Positions 1 to 6,913 are shown, counted from the stretch's first letter. The stretch: DNA of 9,096 nucleotides from an uncultured Polyangiaceae bacterium (GCA_938004815.1 CALKVR010000150.1:1-9096); one strand, 5' to 3'. The notes: generated by a model from the letters alone, not told the origin. Made by a program: numbers and translations.

Positions 1-446
1 CGCGGGTCCCTGTCGAAGGCGCCCCCCTCGATGCGGGGCCGCACGGCGTGGCGTGCGCCGGTGGCGTCGATCACGAACGGCCGCGCCATTCGCAGGCGCG
101 GCGTACCGGAGCCATCGACGACCTCGACGACGCCTTCGACGGCCCGCAGATGCGCATCCTCGTCGAGCTCGATGCGGTAGCGCGCGAGCGGGCCCGGCCT
201 CGGCGCCATGATCCAGCGGTAGTCCTCGAGCCGATCCGCGGCCGCCCGGAGCAGCAGCGCCTCGCCCGAAGCGCTTCGGCCCGTCAGGTGTCCGCCTTGT
301 GAGCGCCACGATTCGTCGGCACCGTCCGCGATGGTCAAGCGAACGATCATTTCGCCCGCACCCAGCACCATGGGCTCGTTCGCGCGCAGCCCGATCTCGT
401 GGACCTGGAGCGTCGTCAGCGCGACGGCCAGTGCGACGCTGCTCAC
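1..446 (-). CDS. Partial gene (3' end beyond window): paralogue of the N-terminal domain of the adjacent kelch surface protein
   Basis: An open frame runs without a stop from a GTG at 446-444 to the left edge (148 codons seen). The start is well supported: GGAGG (plus-strand cctcc, 452-456) lies 5 nt upstream, and the GTG overlaps the TGA of the upstream gene as GTGA, a typical translational-coupling junction. The N-terminus (MSSVALAVALTTLQVHEIG) is mildly hydrophobic but has no basic n-region, so export is uncertain. Residues about 62-148 align by eye with residues about 87-173 of the upstream kelch protein: LEDYRWIMAP against FEDFVVLPAP, ARYRIEL against VSYRVGL, and TPRLRMARPFVIDATG against APRLRMAPPFAIDREG, ending in DRDPR against DTSPR. 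This indicates a tandem duplication. The missing part may hold kelch repeats as in the paralogue, but this cannot be seen. The function is unknown. Confidence 0.82.
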   Translation of the reverse strand, partial: MSSVALAVALTTLQVHEIGLRANEPMVLGAGEMIVRLTIADGADESWRSQGGHLTGRSASGEALLLRAAADRLEDYRWIMAPRPGPLARYRIELDEDAHLRAVEGVVEVVDGSGTPRLRMARPFVIDATGARHAVRPRIEGGAFDRDP

Positions 447-2680
447 CGTCGCCTCCGCCGCGCGCGGAGCAGCGCGGCGCCCGCGAGCACCAGCGACCCG
501 AGCGACGAGCCTGGCGCACCCGGAGCGGCTTCGCACGCGCAACCGGCATCGGGAGGCGGGAGCGGCGCGGTCGTGCAGCGACGATCGTCGTTGCAGACGA
601 ACCCGGGGGCACACTCGCTCGAAGTCCGACAGTCGTCGAGGCAAGCCCCCTCGCGGCAGCGGTACGGGGCGCAGTCGACGTCGCCGAGCGTCAGGCCATC
701 GGGATCGCATTCGATCGGCGCGCAAGCGCACGTGCCCGCGGCCGTGCAAACGCCGGCGCCGAGAGGACACTCGAGCTCACCGCAGGGCGCGCCGGTGGGC
801 GGCGGCTGGCAAGCCCCCGCCGCACCGCATAGCCCGCTCGCGCCGCACGCGCCTGGCGACGGCGCGCAGACGCCCTTCGGATCGGAGAGCCCGTCGGCCA
901 CCCACCCGCAGGTGCCGCTCGCTCCACCGCCCTTCGCCGCCGCCGAACATCCCTCGCAGCTCGCCTCGCAGGGCGTGTCGCAACACACGCCGTCGACGCA
1001 GAAACCGCTGCCGCAAGTGAGGCCTGTTTCGCACGGATCACCTGGCACCGAGAGGGTGAACATCTCTGCCGAGGCGAGCGGACCGCCCGTGTCCGACCCG
1101 CCCACCACGAGGATCGTCGTGTCGGACAGCGCCGTCGCCGCGTGCCCGGACCGCGCCGCTTGGAGGGACGTCGTCGCGATCCAGCTCCCTCGCGCCGGAT
1201 CGAAGAGCTCTGCGCTCGCCGTCACGCAGCACCCGCCAGCGATGATCGCGCGCCCGCCCGAGAGCGCCGTCAGCGAGCCGAACGGGTGCGGCGCGCCCAG
1301 CTCCCCCGCCGGCCCCCACGCGCTCTCGACCGGCGCGGCCGGATCGAAGACCTCGGCCGCGAGCACGTTGTCGATCGAGCTCGGGACGCGGCCTCCGGCG
1401 ACGAGGACGCGCCCATCGGTGAGGAGCGCGGCGTCGTGGTCGGTCCTGCGATCGGTGAGGTTTCCCGCAGCGACGAACGTGTTCGAGGCCGCCACGTACC
1501 GCTCTGTCAGCTTCGGCCCCGGCGCGCCGCCTGCGACCAGGGCCGAGCCCTCCGCGAGCGGAGTGAGGGTGTGGCCACTTCGCGCGACCGTGAGCGAAGG
1601 GCCCGGCGTGAACTCGCCGGTCGAAGGGTCGAAGATATCGGACGTCGCCAGGTGCGGGGAGCCGGGCGTGCCTGCGTTGCCGCCGACGCCCAGCACCCGA
1701 CCGTCGGCCAGTCTGGCGGCGGCGTGCTCGACGCGAGCCGTGCTCATCGACGGGAACGCAGTGAAGAGCCCCGTGACCTCGTCGAAGAGCTCCACCGAGG
1801 CGAGCGCTGCGCACCCGTCGCATGGCTCGGCGCCGCCGATCGCGAGCACGGTCGATCCGGTTCCCAGGGGCGCGAGGGCGGGCCTCGCCCGCGCTTCGAG
1901 CATGGGGGACGTGACCGCAAAGGTCGCGGTCGCGGGATCGAAGACCTCCGCGTCGACGAAGCCGGTCTCGGATCGCCCCGCCACCAGCGCGCGCCCAGAC
2001 GCGAGCAGCACCGCCGCGTGCTCCGCCCGCGGCTCTGCGGTCGACGACGTGGTCGTCCAAGCCGGGTCGACCGTCAGAGGGTAGCTCCCGACGCGAGAGA
2101 GCTCGACGACGACCTCGCAGTTCGACGCCCCAGGCGGGATTGCGGGACGCCCCCACGGCAGCCTTGGGCTGGTGTCGACCGCGCACCCCTGCACGCGCAC
2201 GGGCAAGCGGTGACGCCGCCCCTCGCGATCGATCGCGAACGGCGGCGCCATACGGAGCCGCGGGGCCCCGCCATCATCGAGCAGCTCGAGCGCCCCGCCG
2301 ACGAGGCGCAGACCAGCGACCGCCCCCAGGCCGACGCGGTAGGAGACGGCGCCGGAGGGCGGCGGCGCCGGGAGGACGACGAAGTCCTCGAAGCCGGTCT
2401 CGAGCACGCGCACCTCGAGCGACGCCCCGGCTCCGAGCGCGTCGGGGTAGCGCGCGCCTCGTTCGGTCACGACCGCCGCGACGCTCCGCGCCCCCAGGAG
2501 CTGAATGCGGGCCTCCATCCCGCTTTGCCCTTCAATCACGATCGGCCCGTCCGCCTCGGCGGGGAGCGTCACGACGTCGCGCCGCCAGGGCGCCCGGCCC
2601 AGCGCGCCCGGCTCCCCATCGGCAGGCGCCTCGCACCCGATGCCCGCCACCAGGAAACCGAGCCCGGCGAGGCGGCGCAT
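443..2680 (-). CDS. Kelch-repeat, Cys-rich surface protein with a MYXO-CTERM-like C-terminal tail
   Basis: A 745-residue protein. I chose the ATG at 2680 although the frame stays open to 2800, because it overlaps the stop of the upstream gene (TGATG) and begins an export signal (MRRLAGLGFLVAGIGC). The signal has a lipobox-like but non-canonical Cys at 16. Residues about 90-205 form a beta-rich domain shared with the downstream paralogue. Residues about 217-530 hold seven kelch-type motifs of the form H-A-A-x-L-x-D-G-R-V-L-V-x-G-G (starting near 221, 267, 319, 370, 415, 468 and 513), consistent with a seven-bladed propeller. Residues 550-716 contain 28 cysteines in spacings such as CGSGFCVDGVCCD, a style frequent in myxobacterial secreted proteins. 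The C-terminus has DAGCAC, a hydrophobic stretch (LGSLVLAGAALL) and RARRRRR, the architecture of MYXO-CTERM sorting signals. It probably sits on the cell surface, perhaps binding protein or glycan. No catalytic motif was recognised. Confidence 0.93.
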   Translation of the reverse strand: MRRLAGLGFLVAGIGCEAPADGEPGALGRAPWRRDVVTLPAEADGPIVIEGQSGMEARIQLLGARSVAAVVTERGARYPDALGAGASLEVRVLETGFEDFVVLPAPPPSGAVSYRVGLGAVAGLRLVGGALELLDDGGAPRLRMAPPFAIDREGRRHRLPVRVQGCAVDTSPRLPWGRPAIPPGASNCEVVVELSRVGSYPLTVDPAWTTTSSTAEPRAEHAAVLLASGRALVAGRSETGFVDAEVFDPATATFAVTSPMLEARARPALAPLGTGSTVLAIGGAEPCDGCAALASVELFDEVTGLFTAFPSMSTARVEHAAARLADGRVLGVGGNAGTPGSPHLATSDIFDPSTGEFTPGPSLTVARSGHTLTPLAEGSALVAGGAPGPKLTERYVAASNTFVAAGNLTDRRTDHDAALLTDGRVLVAGGRVPSSIDNVLAAEVFDPAAPVESAWGPAGELGAPHPFGSLTALSGGRAIIAGGCCVTASAELFDPARGSWIATTSLQAARSGHAATALSDTTILVVGGSDTGGPLASAEMFTLSVPGDPCETGLTCGSGFCVDGVCCDTPCEASCEGCSAAAKGGGASGTCGWVADGLSDPKGVCAPSPGACGASGLCGAAGACQPPPTGAPCGELECPLGAGVCTAAGTCACAPIECDPDGLTLGDVDCAPYRCREGACLDDCRTSSECAPGFVCNDDRRCTTAPLPPPDAGCACEAAPGAPGSSLGSLVLAGAALLRARRRRR
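446..541 (-). other. MYXO-CTERM-like sorting tail of the kelch protein
   Basis: These codons encode residues 714-745. The tail has a Cys-Ala-Cys motif after a Pro/Asp spacer, a short Gly/Ser linker, a hydrophobic segment and a terminal basic cluster of RARRRRR. In the known family this arrangement directs cleavage near the Cys and surface retention by a myxosortase. No myxosortase gene is in this window. Confidence 0.75.
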
Positions 2681-4446
2681 CAAAACAGTCCCGTCAGGCC
2701 GAGGGTGGGCGAGAGCGCGAATACGACGTCGCCGACCAGGCGCTCTGTCTCGTAGTAGCCGAGGAAATCGGGGCCGAGGACGTCTCGCTCGTTCGACCAC
2801 GCCGGCTCGTCCAGCCCGATGAGCAGGATGGGCGCGAGCCCGGCGCCGATCTCCCAGCCAGCTGCGATCTTCGCGCCGATGTGAACCTCGGGGATGATCG
2901 CGAGCGACAGAGCACGATGGTTCTCACCATAAGGAGCGGTGGCGTAACCGACGCCCCCGCTCTCGGGAGCGAAGCGCCCGATCCGCCGGTCGGCCGCGTT
3001 CGCGACGAACACGCCCGTGAAGAGGTGGGTCCGCCACACGACGCGGTCACCACCGTCGACGCCGAGCGAGGGCCCGGCCACGAGGCCTTGAAGCGCCAGG
3101 CTGTCATCGGCGCGCCCGCGATCGCGCCGCAGAGCGTCGGGCCGCTCGAAGAGGACGGCCTCACGATCGACCACGCGCTGAAAGAGGCCGAGATAGCCGA
3201 GGTCGACGCCGGCGGTCACGCCGAGCGGCCAGCGATAGCCGAGGCCGACGAGGCCGAGCGCGCCGTAGCTGGGCGTCGCGTCGCAGCCGTCTTCGCAGCC
3301 TCTCGAAGAGACCTCGCCGAAGAGCGACGGCCCGATCACCGGGCCGAGACGCGCCGCTACCTCGAACCGAGGCTGCGGGGCGGAGCCCCACAGCGGGCTC
3401 GTCCGATCTCGCTCGAGCGCAACCGAGAGCGCCTTCGACCCCGCCTCGTCGAAGGTCACCGTGCGCGTGGCGGGCAGATAGCCCTCGAGCGCGACCTCGA
3501 CCCGATGCCGGCCGAGCCGCGCCCGACCGCGAAACGAGCCCCGACCCACCGAGACGCCGTCGAGGGCGATGAGCGCGCCCGGCGGGCTCGTCGTCACCGT
3601 CAGCGTCGCCGGAACCGGCTCGAGCTCGAGCGTGACGCTGGTGATCTCGCCCAGCTTCACGGGCGCGGTGGCCGGCTGGCTGCCCAGCTCGCCCTCGGCC
3701 ACGAGCTCGATCGCGTGCTCCCCGACCGGCAGCGCCCCCTCCCACGGCGCCTCACCGACCTTGATGCCGTCGATGCGAACGTCGGCCCTGCGTCCGTCGA
3801 GGACCCGGACGCGGAGTCGCCCCGACTGTGCGAGCGGGCGGAGCGCGATCTCGACGGCGGCGGCGGCGGCGCCGGCGACCGTCGTCGAGACCTGCGCGGC
3901 GACGTACCCATCCTTGTAGACGTGCACGACATGCGCGCCAGCCGACACGCGTAGCGGCGCGTCGAGCGGCGACCGTCCCCGCTCGACGCCGTCGACGAAC
4001 ACGGTGGCGCCCACCTCGTTCACCGTGATCGTGAGCGAGCCCACCAGCTCTGCGAGCGCCGCGAGCTCCGCTTCGACGAGCTTGCGCTCGTCCTCGGGGG
4101 CGTCGGGCCATGTGCGTCGCCATTGCTCGTAAAGCATGACAGCATCGTCATATCTTCGAAGGTTCTTCAGACAGATGGCGGCGTTGCGGGTAGCGCCGCG
4201 CGTGGGGTGGAGCTGTCGAGATCGCTCGAACTCGGCCAACGCCGCGCCCCAGTCCTTGGCCGCGAACAGCTCGAGCCCCTTGAAGAAGCGCGCCTTGGCT
4301 TCGGTCTCGGCCGGCTCCTGGCCCGGCCGCGCCGCCTCGGGCGCCTGGGGAGGCTGAGCGACCGCGACCGAGCAGGGCAGGACGAGGGCCGCAACGACGG
4401 CGGCGCACGAAGGACCTCGACCTGCGGATGCCCGGTTGCGGCTCAA
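2680..4446 (-). CDS. Exported TPR / triple-PEGA-domain protein with a C-terminal outer-membrane barrel-like region
   Basis: A 588-residue protein starting at a TTG codon (4446-4444). No ATG or GTG lies nearby in frame, and the TTG gives a plausible signal peptide (MSRNRASAGR..., hydrophobic core 15-24, cleavage after AVA at 30). Residues about 50-115 look like TPR helices (KARFFKGLELFAAKDWGAAL and then RNAAICLKNLRRYDDAVMLYEQ). Three PEGA-type repeats follow, at about 137-203 (GATVFVDGVERGRSPLDAPL), 209-277 (ADVRIDGIKVGEAPWEGALP) and 281-345 (GALIALDGVSVGRGSFRG). Residues about 358-588 are rich in amphipathic beta-strands with Gly and aromatic residues and end in a terminal Phe, typical of outer-membrane barrels. 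Such proteins are frequent in myxobacteria and have no defined activity. It lies 22 bp after the upstream lipoprotein gene and overlaps the kelch gene, so co-translation is likely. No good Shine-Dalgarno is seen, only a GGGG about 13 nt upstream. Confidence 0.93.
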   Translation of the reverse strand: MSRNRASAGRGPSCAAVVAALVLPCSVAVAQPPQAPEAARPGQEPAETEAKARFFKGLELFAAKDWGAALAEFERSRQLHPTRGATRNAAICLKNLRRYDDAVMLYEQWRRTWPDAPEDERKLVEAELAALAELVGSLTITVNEVGATVFVDGVERGRSPLDAPLRVSAGAHVVHVYKDGYVAAQVSTTVAGAAAAAVEIALRPLAQSGRLRVRVLDGRRADVRIDGIKVGEAPWEGALPVGEHAIELVAEGELGSQPATAPVKLGEITSVTLELEPVPATLTVTTSPPGALIALDGVSVGRGSFRGRARLGRHRVEVALEGYLPATRTVTFDEAGSKALSVALERDRTSPLWGSAPQPRFEVAARLGPVIGPSLFGEVSSRGCEDGCDATPSYGALGLVGLGYRWPLGVTAGVDLGYLGLFQRVVDREAVLFERPDALRRDRGRADDSLALQGLVAGPSLGVDGGDRVVWRTHLFTGVFVANAADRRIGRFAPESGGVGYATAPYGENHRALSLAIIPEVHIGAKIAAGWEIGAGLAPILLIGLDEPAWSNERDVLGPDFLGYYETERLVGDVVFALSPTLGLTGLF

Positions 4447-4473
4447 GCTCGCGCGACCCCGTAGCGGCTCAAG
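4435..4473. repeat. 13-nt imperfect direct repeat spanning the gene junction
   Basis: GTTGCGGCTCAAG (4435-4447) and GTAGCGGCTCAAG (4461-4473) differ at one base and are offset by 26 bp. On the minus strand one copy holds the TGA stop of the propeller lipoprotein and the other holds the TTG start of the PEGA protein. A small local duplication at the junction would explain it; chance is possible for such short units. Confidence 0.55.
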
Positions 4474-5626
4474 GCTTGGCGACCCGCAACAGCTCTCCGA
4501 CGTCGATCGCGGCCCAGAACACGTGCGTCGCGTCTTGATCCAAGTAGAACGGCCGGTCGGCGACCGCGACGACGTCGGCGACGGGTTGGCCGGGGGTGAA
4601 GCTCCGGATCACGTGGGGGAAGACGTGCCCGAACGTCAGCGTGTCGGCGAGGGCGGTGACCTCGGTAGCGCGGCCGCCATCCGGCAGGAGCATGGTCGCC
4701 ATCCCCATCGCAGGATCGTACGTCCAGAAGATGTTGGTGTCGTTCGGCACGTCGCTGGAGGTGAAGAACACCTTACCTTGGAAGATCTCGACCTCATAAG
4801 GCACCGTCAACCCCGTCAGGATCGTCTCGACCGCGCCGCCCGTCTTCTCGACGCGCGCGACCGAGCCCTCGTCCACGACGTTCCCCGCTCGGTTCAGCCA
4901 GTAGACATGGTCGCCGAGCACCCCGACGTGCCCAGGGTTGGCCTGCCCGGTCGCGAGGATCTCCACCGCGCCGCCGGCCTTCGTCACCCTGCCCACCTGA
5001 CCTGTCGCGAAGTCCGTGAAGTAGAGGTGCGTCGCGTCGAGCACCACGTTCCCGGGGGCGTCTTGTCCGCTGACGATCACTTCGGTGCACCCGCCATCGA
5101 TCGGCACGCGCTTGATCGCGCCGTCCGTGTCGGGGATGTAGGCGAACCCGTTATCGATGACGGGGCCGTAGGGGTCGACGAGATCGCTCGCGAGGGCCTC
5201 GACCTCACCACCATCCTTCGGGACGCGCAGGAGCCTCCCCGGACCGGAGCCGCTCGTCCAGTAGAGGTGGTCGTTCGCCAGGGCCGTTCCCCAAATCTGC
5301 TCGGCGTCGGTGGCGAGCAGCTGAGACACACCGGGCATGCCGGGATCAGGCATCGTCCCGCCCGGAGCCGCCTCGATCGCGCACATGCTGCCGCCACCAC
5401 CGTCGCCGCCACCGCCGCCCGTGCTCGAGGATGAGCTCGACGAGCCGGTCGAGCTCGTCGAACCGGTCGCCGAGCTCGACGTCACGGCGGAGGCGGAGAC
5501 CGACGAGGAAGAGGTGCCGCCGGTCGGGTCGCCGCCACCACCGCCGGCGCCCGTGCCGGAGCTGTCGGAGGCCGAGTCGCTACAAGCGAGAAGGAACCCT
5601 AACGCGAAGCATCCGATTCGTTGCAT
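4469..5626 (-). CDS. Lipoprotein with Ser/Gly-rich stalk and beta-propeller
   Basis: A 385-residue protein. The ATG at 5626 has a strong ribosome binding site, GAGGAG (plus-strand 5632-5637), 5 nt upstream. The N-terminus MQRIGCFALGFLLAC gives a good lipobox (LLAC, Cys15), so the product should be a lipoprotein. Residues 16-80 are a flexible Ser/Thr/Gly linker. From about 105 to the end there are repeated units of the form h-Y-W/F-T-x(n)-G-x-h-x-R-V-x-K-x-G-G, as in YWTSGSGPGRLLRVPKDGG (122-140), AYIPDTDGAIKRVPIDGG, YFTDFATGQVGRVTKAGG and YWLNRAGNVVDEGSVARVEK, ending in FWAAIDVGELLRVAKP. I count about six or seven units, consistent with a closed beta-propeller of the YWTD/NHL style. Such domains usually mediate binding; no ligand can be named. 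It is the first gene of the minus-strand cluster. Confidence 0.93.
   Translation of the reverse strand: MQRIGCFALGFLLACSDSASDSSGTGAGGGGGDPTGGTSSSSVSASAVTSSSATGSTSSTGSSSSSSSTGGGGGDGGGGSMCAIEAAPGGTMPDPGMPGVSQLLATDAEQIWGTALANDHLYWTSGSGPGRLLRVPKDGGEVEALASDLVDPYGPVIDNGFAYIPDTDGAIKRVPIDGGCTEVIVSGQDAPGNVVLDATHLYFTDFATGQVGRVTKAGGAVEILATGQANPGHVGVLGDHVYWLNRAGNVVDEGSVARVEKTGGAVETILTGLTVPYEVEIFQGKVFFTSSDVPNDTNIFWTYDPAMGMATMLLPDGGRATEVTALADTLTFGHVFPHVIRSFTPGQPVADVVAVADRPFYLDQDATHVFWAAIDVGELLRVAKP
5387..5581 (-). repeat. Low-complexity Ser/Thr/Gly linker coding region
   Basis: This stretch codes for residues 16-80 of the propeller lipoprotein: Gly runs at both ends and a central Ser/Thr-rich segment. At DNA level it contains repeated GAGCTCGACG / GAGCTCGTCGA-like units, so it is a likely site of slippage or length variation between strains. 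It resembles the stalk that holds a lipoprotein domain away from the membrane. Confidence 0.8.
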
Positions 5627-5706
5627 GCTCGCTCCTCAGCACGAAGTGCGCCGCGCCCAGGGTGCTTCATCCTCCGCGTTCTCTCAAGGGTTCTCGCCCG
5701 CCGGAG

Positions 5707-5718
5707 TGTGCGCGCACA
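5707..5718. promoter_or_regulatory. Perfect 12-bp palindrome in the divergent intergenic region
   Basis: TGTGCGCGCACA lies between the divergent propeller-lipoprotein gene (start 5626) and M23 peptidase gene (start 5758), 39 nt before the latter. The position suits an operator for either gene. The alternating GC content makes a chance palindrome quite possible, and no regulator gene is present. Confidence 0.3.
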
Positions 5719-5757
5719 TGAGCCCGCACAGGGGCCAGCGTCGGGTAACCTCCCTGC

Positions 5758-6732
5758 GTGCATCGCGACCCGCCGGCTCGGCGTCCCGTAGGCGTTCGCG
5801 AGTGCTTCGGGCTCGCGCCGCTCGGCAAGGCTGCCCGCGAAGCGCTCGTCGCGATCCGCGGCGGCGAAGGCATCCCGCCGACGCGCTTCGATCGTTCGAG
5901 CCTGCGGATGCTCGATCCGCGCCTCTCGTTGCCCGTCTGGCTCGGACGCACGCGCGCGGACCGGCTGGTTCCCATCCTGAACATGTTCAACCACACGCCG
6001 ACGCCGATCGAAGAGGGCTGGTCGGTCCGAATCCGCCAGGTCAGAGACTTTCGCGGCGGCCGCCTCACCTACGACTCGCACAACGGCACCGACTTCTGCG
6101 TCCCCGTCGGGACGGTGGTGGTCGCCGCCGCTCCGGGGCGCGTGCTCCGGGTGTCGAGCGAGTTCCACCGCGGCGGCCTCAAGGTGTTCATCGACCACGG
6201 GCGCGGTCTCGTCACCTCGTCGAACCACCTGGCGCGCGCGCTCGTCTCGACGGGGGACGTGGTTGCGCGCGGAGAGCCCATCGCGCTCGCGGGCGCGAGC
6301 GGGCTCGATCTTTTCACGTTCTTTCCATGGCTCTGCCCGCACGTGCACTTCAACGTCTTCCTCGACGGGCGCCACGTCGACCCGTTCTCGATCGGCCCCG
6401 ACGAGCCGTCGATGTGGCGCGGAGCGACCGGCATGCCCGTCCCCGACGACGGCGGGGGTGCCGACGCCGATCTCGACCCGGCCGACTGGGATGACGCGGG
6501 GGTCGACCGCGCGATCGAGAGCTGTCTCCACGACGAGACGCGTCGCGCGCTCGGCGCCATCGTTGGCGCCGAGCAGCGCGCGATGGCCGTGCTCTTTCAC
6601 ACCGCCTACTTTCCCACCCGCTTCGGCGCACGGGCCGAGCTCTACGCTCGGGCGCATCAGCGCCGCGCGTGGCTCGACCTGCCGTTCTCACGGCACCAGT
6701 TCGACGGGATCGCGCTCCCGCAGAGCGGATGA
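5758..6732 (+). CDS. M23 (LytM/lysostaphin-type) metallopeptidase
   Basis: A 324-residue protein beginning with GTG at 5758; an in-frame TAA at 5746-5748 rules out a longer form. The zinc-peptidase signature is intact: H108-N-G-T-D112 (the HxxxD metal ligands), an intervening beta region with NHL at H157 (the likely catalytic-site His), and H195-V-H197 in PHVHFNVF (the HxH motif). The core spans about residues 100-212. Family members cut peptidoglycan cross-bridges or stem peptides, or act as amidase activators when degenerate; here the ligands are all present, so activity is expected. The N-terminal 100 residues and the C-terminal 110 residues (acidic, GGGADADLDPADWDD near 233-247, then helical) match nothing I recognise. 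No signal peptide, lipobox or membrane segment is visible, which is odd for a wall hydrolase. No Shine-Dalgarno precedes the GTG. Confidence 0.93.
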   Translation: MHRDPPARRPVGVRECFGLAPLGKAAREALVAIRGGEGIPPTRFDRSSLRMLDPRLSLPVWLGRTRADRLVPILNMFNHTPTPIEEGWSVRIRQVRDFRGGRLTYDSHNGTDFCVPVGTVVVAAAPGRVLRVSSEFHRGGLKVFIDHGRGLVTSSNHLARALVSTGDVVARGEPIALAGASGLDLFTFFPWLCPHVHFNVFLDGRHVDPFSIGPDEPSMWRGATGMPVPDDGGGADADLDPADWDDAGVDRAIESCLHDETRRALGAIVGAEQRAMAVLFHTAYFPTRFGARAELYARAHQRRAWLDLPFSRHQFDGIALPQSG

Positions 6733-6737
6733 AGCCC

Positions 6738-6768
6738 GGGTGGCGGCGCCAGGCTCGGTCCGCCACCC
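6738..6768 (+). terminator. Strong hairpin just after the M23 gene
   Basis: GGGTGGCGG (6738-6746) and CCGCCACCC (6760-6768) form a perfect 9-bp stem with a 13-nt loop, starting 6 nt after the stop codon. There is no T tract, so it may protect the mRNA 3' end or assist factor-dependent termination rather than act as a classical terminator. Confidence 0.45.
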
Positions 6769-6785
6769 CGCCAGTGGATCAATTG

Positions 6786-6830
6786 ACCCCCACGCAGACC
6801 CGCCGACGCACCTTTCATGGGGGTTTTCTC
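6786..6830 (+). terminator. Candidate intrinsic terminator
   Basis: ACCCCCA (6786-6792) pairs with TGGGGGT (6818-6824) over 7 bp, and TTTCTC follows directly. The loop is long (25 nt), which weakens the call, but a GC stem followed by T residues in an otherwise very GC-rich region fits a Rho-independent terminator of the M23 gene. Confidence 0.45.
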
Positions 6831-6874
6831 GTGAATCACCGGCTTCCCTGGCGACTATCCTACATGGTGGCTGT

Positions 6875-6890
6875 TGGCGCACATTGTGCT
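6875..6890 (+). promoter_or_regulatory. Sigma-54-like (-24/-12) promoter candidate
   Basis: TGGCGCACATTGTGCT has GG (6876-6877) and GC (6888-6889) separated by exactly 10 nt and keeps TGGC and TGC of the sigma-54 consensus TGGCACG-N4-TTGCW, with mismatches at other positions. Transcription would start near 6900, just ahead of the GGAGG at 6904-6908. A rival -10 for a sigma-70-type promoter is TATCCT at 6856-6861, but no convincing -35 precedes it. Confidence 0.4.
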
Positions 6891-6913
6891 CTCGGCCCGC
6901 GACGGAGGTCCTC

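Noticed and set aside
399..2084. Long plus-strand open frame (561 codons) opposite the kelch gene
   Set aside because: It is the antisense shadow of the kelch coding region: the translation is low-complexity Ala/Pro/Ser/Arg, has no domain signature, and the opposite strand has clear kelch repeats.
2681..2800. 40-codon N-terminal extension of the kelch protein
   Set aside because: It is Arg-rich, lies inside the PEGA gene, and would bury the export signal that begins at the ATG at 2680.
2140..3954. Long plus-strand open frame (604 codons) opposite the PEGA gene
   Set aside because: Arg/Ala/Asp-rich shadow typical of high-GC DNA; the minus strand shows a signal peptide and three PEGA repeats.
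5387..5581. Ser/Gly-coding repeats considered as a CRISPR-like or satellite array
   Set aside because: Units are irregular, lie in frame within the lipoprotein gene, and have no constant repeat-spacer pattern.
6263..6913. Upstream extension of the putative peptidase lipoprotein frame
   Set aside because: It overlaps the M23 gene in another frame and is Ser/Arg-rich nonsense; the ATG at 6914 has the ribosome binding site and signal peptide.
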